From assembly GCA_963575745.1 (NCBI GenBank), contig CAUYUJ010016345.1, positions 10,001 through 74,000 of the forward strand: DNA of 64,000 nucleotides, in the 5' to 3' direction. The notes beneath the pieces are model-generated. The model saw only the letters and a list, made by a program, of their open reading frames with translations, ran no database searches and had not been told where the DNA came from. The position numbers and the translations under genes are program-made. This DNA is from Prorocentrum cordatum. Taxonomy: Eukaryota > Sar > Dinophyceae > Prorocentrales > Prorocentraceae. This document shows, piece by piece, positions 56,650 through 64,000 of the stretch (positions are counted from its first letter, which is position 1; each line of letters begins with the position of its first letter).

Positions 56650-57376
56650 AGGCCTCTCGGGCCTCTTAGGGCGATCTTGGAGGCCTCTTGGGCCGTCTTG
56701 GGGCGTCGCGATGCCGAAAAGGTGGGAACGCCAAAATTTCCCCAAAACCTAGGAACAAAAAAACAATGATGTTTGCCTCTTGGGGCCCTCGTGGGAGTCT
56801 CTTGGGACTCCTTGGCGGCGTCTTGGGGGGCGCTTGGAGGCCTCTGAGGGCGGGAGGGGGGGTAGTCGATTGCGGCTCCTCCTCGGCGGCCACGATCCTC
56901 GTGAGGGGTGTCGAAAAAGGGCCCTCCCCTGGAGTGCTCTGGTGGCTCCTCCCGGGCTTCTGCCGGGGTATTTTTCTTCCGGGGACCCCCAGGGGCCGCC
57001 CCGCGCGCGCTAAGTTGAACTATTGTACAGCAGTGACCGGAGACCTTAGCACGCCCCTGGCCCGTTGGGCCGGCGAGTTTTGTGGTGGGGGAGGGCAGTG
57101 CACGTCCTCCTCCTCCTCCTCCTCCTCCTCCTCCTCCTCCTCCTCCTCCTCCTCCTCATCGTCATCATCATCATGACCATCGTCATCCTCTTCCTCCTCC
57201 TCCTCCTCCTCCTCCTCAGCACCCCGTGCAGGATACCGAAACCCTGCCAGACGACACTTGGCGTTCTGCCACGCCTCAACGTGCAAGGGGGCATGGTGGC
57301 GGATCCTCTGCCCGTCGCACGTCGACAGCGCGCTGATGCTCAAAACTTTCTTCTTGTGCTCTGATGAGCGTCGCAG
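56650..57376. repeat. Right remainder of the ~380-bp repeat, then CTC/CAT microsatellite and exon-proximal intron
   Basis: The satellite resumes with the spacer CGATGCCGAAAAGGTGGGAA at 56709 and fades by ~56850. A CTC/CAT triplet run lies at 57105-57220. At 57268-57300 is a copy of the CACGCCTCAACGTGC motif that also lies at the end of intron 2 and at 12839. The acceptor TCGCAG ends at 57376. Confidence 0.7.
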
Positions 57377-58543
57377 GTATATGAGTTCTATCGTAACTGG
57401 AGCTTCAGTGCTGAAGCGACATGTGGTCTTCATCTTGCGGGTAAGTGGGAATTGCACTTTCAAACTTCATTTCGATGAGCATTGGCATTGGGTTTTTGTG
57501 GATTCAATTATTCCTGGTACTGCCCCCTGGATGAAAGAAGTCTCGCTCCAAGAACTTATCCAGAGGCCACTCGTTGCGACCAAGGGGAATTATGACAACA
57601 AGGAGGGAGAAGACAATACGCCGATCTTTTCAGCTGACGATGGAAAGGGAGTCCTGAGTATACAAGGCATCCTTCTACAGCATCTGCAGGTCATTGTCAG
57701 CACCACGAAATATAGTCAGGCAGAATATTCGAAGGGGGTGCAGGAAGTTACGAAGAGGAACAAAGATCGCGCAGGAAAGTTCGACCTGCTGTTCAAAAAA
57801 GAAGGCTCTCCAGCTATCCAGACACTCTGGCAGCGCCTGCTGGATGAGCTTGTGTCTGACCAGCGCCTGGAAAGTAAACGCTGGCTGCCAGAGGCCCTCA
57901 AGCATTTGGACGCACACTCGAGCACGCTCGAGAGTGTTGGACGATTTCTCTCAGAAGCAGTGGTAGCAGTATTCAAGGAGTTGCTGCCATTAGTGGACCA
58001 GAATGACAACCTACAGCTTGCAGTCGACCCGGACCTGGCAGAGCTTTGGGCGCAGCTCATGGGCACGAAATTCATTACAGGTTCTCCGGGAGGCGGGCAG
58101 TGCACGCAAAGTTTGGGGCAGCCTCTTGCTGCACGAATGGTGAGGGTTGGACAGCCAGCCCCTGGCGGTCGCGGCGACGCTCCTCGGCCTGAGCAAGGAC
58201 CTGTGCAGTCACTGCAGGAGACCGTCGAGGAATTGCATGTCGACCCTTCGCGCAGCATACGCTTCCCATTCTCGTCAATTTTCTGTGGGCGCATTTTCAG
58301 CTTCAGGGCCCAGGCTGACCGCCTTCAGAAGTTCCTCGCGGAGGTTTGTCCAGCATTGACGGTTCTGACGCCGAAGCAGTTGAGGTTACTTGCAGAGGAC
58401 ATGCTCGCCAGTGCTTTTCCAGATGCAGCTCCACCAGCCTTGGAGGTGATGTTGAAATTTCTGCACGCGGGTGGGGCACTGGATGGTTGTGCAAGTTTGT
58501 GTGGTTCAAGAGGCTTCCGCCATTCCGCCGACCCCCAGACGAA
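57377..58543 (+). CDS. RNF213-like AAA+ protein, exon D
   Basis: It opens YMSSIVTG and then KRHVVFILRVSGN, WHWVFVDSIIP, the family segment that reads as a hydrophobic strand followed by W-x-S-V-H-I-D-D-L in animal RNF213. About 100 residues later TLWQRLLDELV and ELLPLVDQNDNLQLAVDPDLAELW match the region with FIDRDGNLELL and DLWMFI. FPFSSIFCGRI then matches the next conserved V/I-PFS motif. The acceptor is TCGCAG|G at 57376/57377. The donor is the strong GTGAGT at 58544, leaving two bases (AA) of a codon. Collinearity with exon C is the main proof that the gene spans intron 3. Confidence 0.8.
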
Positions 58544-59534
58544 GTGAGTAGCCCTTGAAGTTGTTAGGGCGAGGTAGGAGCTTGAATGTCTTTCATGACT
58601 ACATGGGTTTCAGCTGTGTTGGCCGAATGGTACTTGGGCCTCTCATGGCATGCGTGGGTATTCCTGCAGGGTCTGGTTAGGAGGAGGAGGGGGGACAGGG
58701 TGAGGAGTGAGAAATCTGGAGACCACGAATGAGGACGGCATGGAGGTATCAGAGAGGGAGGCGGAGGAGGAGGAGCAGGAGGAGGAGGAGAAGGAGGAGG
58801 AGCAGGAGGGGAACGCACGCTCGAAAGGTCCACCAGGACAGGGGAGATGTCCACTTGTAAGAGCTTTTGGGGGCCTCGAGGGTACTTTTGGGGGGCGTCT
58901 GCAAGCTTCTTGTGGGCCTGTTGGGGGCCTCTTGGGGGGTTCTTGGGCGCATGCTGGCGGTCTCGGGGGTCCTCTTGGGGCGGGGGGCTCGCAATATCAA
59001 CTCGAGTTGCCTCTATGGGGCCACCTGGGGGCACTTTCGGGGTTCTTATGGGCCGTCTTGGGGCCCTCTCGGGCCGTCTTGGGGTCCCCTCGTGCTGTCT
59101 TGAGACCCTCTTGGGGGCCTTTTGGGCCGCTTTGGAGTGATCCTGCGGGCCTCTGAGCCGCCGTGGACGCTGTTCAAACCAAACAGGCACACATGCAAAA
59201 GAATACATGCTTTTTCAAGGATTGGGACGACTGTTGCTTCTTGGGACCCTCGTAGGGGTCCTTTTGGAGCCATCTTGGGGCATCTTCGAATCCTCTTGGA
59301 CTGGTCTTGAGGCCATTTTGCGCCTTCGGGGGGATTCCTCCGCTTAGAACCCATCTTGAGCCAGCTTAGATCGCATCTTGCGTATGTTGGAGGCCACGGA
59401 GTAAAGAGTTGAACGCTCCGGAGGCCCTGGTGGTGCGTTGCCGAGCTCTGGCCCCCACCCCCCTCCCCCTCTAACGGGATTCTAGACCCCAGGGGAGGGG
59501 GACAGCCAATCATCTCACGGTTTTGCACCCCCAG
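58544..59534 (+). other. Intron 4, GT-AG, 991 bp
   Basis: The donor is GTGAGTAGCC and the acceptor is GCACCCCCAG. Phase agrees on both sides (AA + C gives one Asn codon). The interior has a GGA microsatellite (58750-58812) and a GGCCTCTTGGGG monomer array (58860-59330). Confidence 0.68.
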
Positions 59535-61039
59535 CAAGCAGGGTTCGGCGGATTTCTTCTCGGGTCAAGACCGTTTGTTGGTGCATTTGTGTTCGCTGGT
59601 GTCAGAGATCGGAGAAGAAAGTTGTCAGCAGGCGTGGCTAAAAGTCGAGCATGTTGTGGAGCATTGGCTGAAGATGAATAGGGCCGCCACCAGCTGGAGC
59701 AACAAGGATAAAGGGGAGAAGTGGCCCATGCCTGATGCTGGGTCTGAGGGCGTTCTTGATGTCGCTTTGCCTGCGTGGCTTCTGCTGGCGAGCATTTTGC
59801 AAACCACGCTGGAAGCAATGTTGTCACACGTGGCAGGGAACGACGGAATCGCCAGGATCCGCGAGATGTCAAGCTCGTTTCGCAAGCTCTGGCAGAGCGC
59901 CGAACCTGCAATTGCAAAGATTGCAGGGGACCGCGATGACAAGCAATCGTCAAGCGAATTGGAGCGACAGCTGCAGAACATCCACGACACGATTATGCAG
60001 CAGTGGCCTTTCTTGGACTACGCTGTTACTTTGCGGTGCCAGCTCGATTCAGCAAGCGTCGATACTCAAGCAATTGTATCATGCTATTTGGAGGATCTCA
60101 AGGACAAGGGTTCGGAACGCCCGCCGCTCTTCGACTGCCTCTTGAAGTTCCTGTGCGATGTCGCATGCGGAGCCCCTACACGGGACGCAGCTATAGTTTC
60201 CAATAGTATTGCCTCTATCGCCAGACTTGTCCTTGGACCTCCACGTAATGTGTTGCAGGCTTCTGGTTCTGCTCCTGGCACTGGGCACGCCGAATTATCA
60301 GTTGCACACGAGGCTCTCGCAGAAGCAAAAAGCTTGCTGGATCTTGTGGTGGGGAGTCACCCGTGGATGATAGTTGGGGAAAATCGGGTGCTTCATCTCG
60401 GATGGGCCTTGCCAGCCCACAGCAGCATCTCCCCGAAAGCCGGGCAGTTGGAGTTGACTTACGCAGCCGCCAGTTGTTTCATGGCCCGTTTTCTCGATAT
60501 ATTTGATTCTTTCCTTCGTAACAATTGGGCAATTGCAGTCCAGATGGGTGATTTGATCACGCAAGCTTGGGCTCGCGTGCCTGGGTACCAGGGCATTCCT
60601 GCTGAGTTGGCAGCGTGGGCAGGAGGTTGCGGCGAAGAGGGGCCATTGGCGCAGCTGCTCGCACAGACTTGGGCTGACCGGTTGAGCTCTAATGCGAGCG
60701 CCCATGGTCTGAGCTGGGCCATTGAAAAGCTCAGGCTTCTGACGACGGAACCGCCTGCACAGCCTCACGCGGCGAGGCAACAAGATGGGACGCGGAACAT
60801 TAGGAAGTTGTTCGTGGTTGCAACGTTGAAGTATTTGTTGCAGGTCTCTGCTGACGCCATTGTACTAGCAGCTGCCGATGGAGAAGATGAAGACGAGGGA
60901 GCCCATGTAGGCGAGGAAGGCTCAGAGTTCCCACGGAATGCGACAGAGGATTTATCCACCCAGGATGCAGCTGTCCTCTCACCGGTACTGCGCGAGCTTG
61001 TGCTCTCAATCAATCTGCACGACCGACAGCGCGCGCCAG
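59535..61039 (+). CDS. RNF213-like AAA+ protein, exon E
   Basis: About 500 residues, predicted largely helical: DRLLVHLCSLVSEIGEESC, VLDVALPAWLLLASILQTTL, LERQLQNIHDTIMQQWPFLD, SLLDLVVGSHPWMIVGENRV and LAQTWADRLSS. I do not recognise a specific motif. Assignment to the RNF213-like gene rests on phase-compatible junctions at both ends and similar base composition. No C-x2-C pairs are present, so it holds no RING. An acidic low-complexity patch (EDEDEGAHVGEEGSE) lies near 60890. The 3' end at 61039 is fixed by the duplicated CCAGGTCT at the intron borders. Confidence 0.68.
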
Positions 61040-61054
61040 GTCTCGTATAGAACC

Positions 61055-61790
61055 CCGAGGGTAGGTCTACCTTAGGCCTACCCCTCGGCCTACCCCCTAG
61101 GCCTACCCCCTAGGCCTATCCCTAGGTCTACCCCTAGGCCTACCCTAGGCCTACCTTAGGCCTACCCCTGTAGGTCTTCCCCTAGGTTTACCCCCTAGGC
61201 CTACCCTAGGCCTACACCTGACCCTAAGTCTACCCCTAGGCCTACCCCCTAAGCCTACACTAGGCTTACCCCTGGGGCTACCCCCTAGGCCTACCCGAGG
61301 CCTACCCCTAGCATATAGAACCCGGAGGGTAGGCCTACCCTAGGCCTTCCCGTAGGCCTATGCCCTAGTTCTACCTCTTAGGCCTACCCCCTAGGCTAAC
61401 CTCCTAGGCCTACCCCAGGCCTACCCCTAGGCATACCCCCTAGTCCTACCCTAGGTCTACCCCTAGGCCTACCCCCAAGGCCTACCCTAGGTCTACCCCT
61501 AGGTCTACCCCCTAGGCCTAGGCCTACCCCCTAGGCTTACCTCCTAGCTTACCCTAGGCCTACCCCCAGGCCCTCCTAGGCCTACCTCCAAGTCTACCCT
61601 AGGCCTACCCCTAGGCCTCCCCCATAGGCCTACCCCTGGGCCCACCCTAGGCCTACCTCTAGGCCTACTCCCTGGGCTTCCACCCTACGTCTACCTTAGG
61701 CCTATTCCCTAGGCCTACGCCCTAGGCCTACCCCTAGGCCTACCCTAGGTCTACCCCTAGGCCTACCCCCCAGGGCTTACCCTAGGTTTA
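61055..61790. repeat. CCTAGGCCTACCCC minisatellite, first block
   Basis: Irregular 11-14-bp units built from the palindromes CCTAGG and TAGGCCTA. An internal copy of the element's terminus (TATAGAACCCGGAGGGTAGG) lies at about 61315-61334, suggesting two nested or tandem insertions. Confidence 0.93.
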
Positions 61791-62460
61791 CCCGACGCGC
61801 GCGTTAGGGTCCGCCCGACCCGACCGGCCCCGTCCCGACCCGACCCGTTAGGGTTCTCGCGTGTCCACTCGCACATGCATCATACTCTAATGTCCCGCCG
61901 ACCCGACCCGACCCGCCCGTCAGGGTCCGACCCGTCCCGACCCGACCCGCCCGTCAGGGTCCGCCCGTCCTGGCCCGTCCCGACCCGTTAGGGTTTTCGC
62001 GTGTCCACTCGCACATGCAACATACTTTAATGTCCCGCCGACCCGACCCGACCCGCCCGTTAGGGTACGACCCGACCCGACCCGCCCGTTAGGGTCCGCC
62101 CGACCCGTCCCGTCCCGACCCGTCAGGGTTCTCGCGTGTCCATTCGCACATGCAACATACTTTAATGTCACGCCTGCCCGACCCGAACTGCACGTTAGGG
62201 TCCGACCCGACCCCAACCGACCCGTTAGGGTCCGCCCGACCCGACCGGTCCCATCCCGACCCGACCCGTTAGGGTTCTGGCGTGTCTATTTGCACATGCA
62301 TCATATTTGAATGCCCCGCCGGCCCGACCCGACCGACCCGCCCGTTAGGGCCCGACCCGTCCTGACACGACCCGCCCGTTAGGGTCCGCCCGACCCGACC
62401 CGTCCCGTCCCGACCCGACGTCGTCGACGTCGTCGTCGTCGTCCGACGATCGGCGTCCGA
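61791..62460. repeat. ~140-bp tandem repeat with CCCGACCCG and TTAGGGT
   Basis: Four units, each with CGCGTGTCCACTCGCACATG then CATACTTTAATGTCCCGCC (about 61858, 61995, 62136, 62279). GACCCGACCCGCCCGTTAGG runs lie between them. It is embedded in the CCTAGG satellite. A (GTC)n run lies at 62421-62440. Confidence 0.92.
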
Positions 62461-62549
62461 GGAGGTTTTCTGTCGCTTTCGGTCGCTGGAGGCCGCTTTC
62501 GAACCCCAGGGCCGCCAAAAATTGATACCAGGTTGCGACACCTTTGGGG

Positions 62550-63120
62550 TTGGCCTCCCCTAGGTCTACCTCTAGGCCTACCCCTAGGCTTACCATATGC
62601 CTACCCCTAGGCCTACCCTCCAGGCCTACCATAGGCCTACCCCTAGGCCTACCCCTTAGGCCTACACTAGGCCTACCCCCTGGACCTACCCCCTGGGCCT
62701 ACCCCCTAGGGCTACCCTAGGCCTACCCCTAGGCCTACCCCCTAGGCCTACCCTAGGTCTACCTCTAGGCCTACCCCCTAGGCCTACCCCCAAGGCCTAT
62801 CCCCAAGGCCTACCCTAGGCCTAACCCTAGGCTTTCCCCCTAGGTCTACCCTAGGCCTACCCCTAGGCCTACCCCCTGGGCTTACCCTAGGCCTACCTCT
62901 AGGCCTACCCCGTAGGCCTACCCCCTAGGCCTACCCCAGGCCTTCCCCCTAGGGCCTTGAGTAGTGCCTACACTAGGTCTACCCAAGGGCCTTGGGTAGG
63001 GCCTACCCTAGGTCTACCCTAGGGCCTTGGGTAGGGCCTAGCCTAGGCTACCCAAGGGCCTTGGGTAGGGCCTACCCTAGGCTACCCTAGGGCCTTGGTC
63101 AGGGCCTAGGGTAGGCTACC
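62550..63120. repeat. CCTAGGCCTACCCC minisatellite, second block
   Basis: This continues the first block. The last 200 bp change to longer units with CTAGGGCCTTGGGTAGGGCC. Confidence 0.92.
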
Positions 63121-63141
63121 CCCCCGGGTTCTACACCCCAG

Positions 63142-64000
63142 GTCTGTGCCCACCTGGAGGTGTCGCGCCCGTCGCCGCAGCGATGGCCATGCTTCCCACG
63201 ACGTTACATCGCAATATTGTCTTCCTCTTCCTCCGGCAGCTGTCAAAAAACGGACTGGAGCGAGATGCTGCCCGTCTAGCATTGAAGAGAGACCGAGCTC
63301 GGCTCCGTGGACAGTTCTTACCTCAGCGTTTCCACGAGCTGGAGCCTGTGAGGCGCTTTTGCGCACCTGCCATGACGCAAGAAGTACCATCCGCTTTCGC
63401 CATCTACCCTGGATATGCGTCTTCAGTTCGCGCGTTGCAGCTCGCGCTTACTGAAGAGAGAGCAAATGAAGAGGAGGCTCTCCGAATCTTGCACGGCCAG
63501 AGTGACGCGCACCCAATGCCAAGGGAAATTCCTGCACGCCGGCTCGCCTTAGCGCTGGCGTTGGTCCATAAGTCGCATGTCCACAGCAATGAAGAGGAGA
63601 ACAATGAAGGGGATCGTAGAAAAATGCTCCATTTCTTAAACTCTGTGCCATACATGGAGCCGGGACTTCCACTGACCAGAGTGGCGCGTGCTCTATTGGA
63701 CCCTGGCAGCAACGTTCCGACGACAGTCAAACATTGGATCCATGACCAAACCAACCAGCAGAGTGCCATTCTCGCCTTGCATGTAGTGCTGCTTTTGGCT
63801 CTGGACAACGGGTCGACCCCAGAGTTTGCGATTTACCAACAAATAATTACAGATGGCATGGTTGTGCTTGACGGCGCACATGTTCCAGCAAACCCGAGTT
63901 CCATATGGCTTCGTTACATGCAACAGTGGCCTGGCGCTCACCACGTGTATCCGTCTGCGCTGCCGCGCGTGTCCGCCACTTTGGAGTCGCGAATACCAAG
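63142..64000 (+). CDS. RNF213-like AAA+ protein, exon F (continues past window)
   Basis: The frame from 63142 (codons on multiples of 3) is open to the last base, about 286 codons. It reads VFLFLRQLSKNGLERDAARL, RRLALALALVHKSHVH, RKMLHFLNSVPYMEPG, LHVVLLLALDNGSTPEF and WLRYMQQWPGAHHVYP: a helical, well-balanced protein with no low complexity. Antisense frames of 94 and 134 codons overlap it and are shadows. No RING motif has appeared by the end of the window. In animal RNF213 the RING follows the AAA core and a hinge, so it may lie downstream or be absent. Family assignment comes from position in the gene. Confidence 0.66.

Larger units (their letters stand above)
8774..57376 (+). other. Intron 3, ~48.6 kb, packed with transposons and satellites
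   Basis: Exon C ends on two bases of a codon (AG) at 8773, and exon D begins with G at 57377 after TCGCAG, so the frame is kept. In RNF213 relatives roughly 40-80 residues lie between the last motif of exon C and the first of exon D, so one or two small exons may be hidden inside. Everything between, including the LINE and the Copia element, would then be intronic. An assembly join cannot be excluded from sequence alone. Confidence 0.55.
61040..63141 (+). mobile_element. Intron 5: introner-like element with inverted termini and 8-bp duplication
   Basis: The 8-bp repeat CCAGGTCT lies at 61036-61043 and 63138-63145, so splicing at the first CCAG|GT and second CCAG|GT removes one copy exactly. 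Just inside are inverted termini: GTATAGAACCCCGAGGGTAGG on the left, and on the right the reverse complement of GTGTAGAACCCGGGGGGGTAG. The joined codon is G|GT, giving RAPG-LCPPGG in frame. This is what a transposon that supplies its own splice site by target duplication would leave. The interior is CCTAGGCCTACCCC satellite. Confidence 0.75.

Noticed and set aside
63404-63808. 134-codon minus frame over exon F
   Set aside because: Shadow of the plus-strand exon, which is open to the window end and in phase with exon E.
1-64000. tRNA, rRNA, CRISPR or bacterial operon features
   Set aside because: None recognised; intron structure and repeat content are eukaryotic.

Overview
The window looks like nuclear DNA of a dinoflagellate. 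The reasons are two sequences resembling the dinoflagellate spliced leader (15757-15778 and 21993-22014), a probable GC-AG intron, a Copia retrotransposon with the polyprotein layout I associate with dinoflagellates, a decayed GC-rich LINE, and very abundant simple and higher-order repeats. Genus cannot be decided. No rRNA, tRNA or CRISPR was recognised. All identifications are by eye, without database searches.

Host gene. One plus-strand gene appears to run through the whole window: a homologue of the giant AAA+ protein RNF213 (mysterin). Six exon blocks are collinear with that family: <1-112, 5771-6376, 7532-8773, 57377-58543, 59535-61039 and 63142->64000. Every proposed junction keeps the reading phase. 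The gene begins before the window and continues past it. No RING finger was seen in the visible part.

Introns. Intron 1 (113-5770) holds two elements with terminal inverted repeats, an 11-bp minisatellite, a 101-bp tandem array and a ~95-bp tandem array. Intron 2 (6377-7531) is GC-AG. Intron 3 (8774-57376, ~48.6 kb) is a repeat landfill: 21-bp-monomer higher-order repeats, a LINE remnant (15.76-21.8 kb), an unclassified repeated coding-like family (22.4-30.4 kb), a 4.6-kb fold-back satellite element (32540-37175), triplet repeats, and a 15.8-kb Copia element (40861-56644). Intron 5 (61040-63141) has terminal inverted repeats and an 8-bp target duplication that coincides with its splice sites, the structure of an introner.

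Copia element. It has 263-265-bp LTRs, a 5-bp target duplication (GTCAG) and an initiator-Met-type primer site. Its domains run gag, CCHC knuckle, a Tpt1/KptA-like RNA 2'-phosphotransferase with all four expected catalytic residues, a RING-H2-like domain, aspartic protease, a methyltransferase-like domain, integrase, reverse transcriptase and RNase H. Stops and frameshifts show that this copy is dead. About 20 copies of a 14-nt hairpin with a 5-bp stem and a GNRA-like loop are scattered through it, and most are read as the peptide A-G-x-P-A. The captured Tpt1-like enzyme, the hairpin family and the transposon-derived intron are the best candidates for something new.
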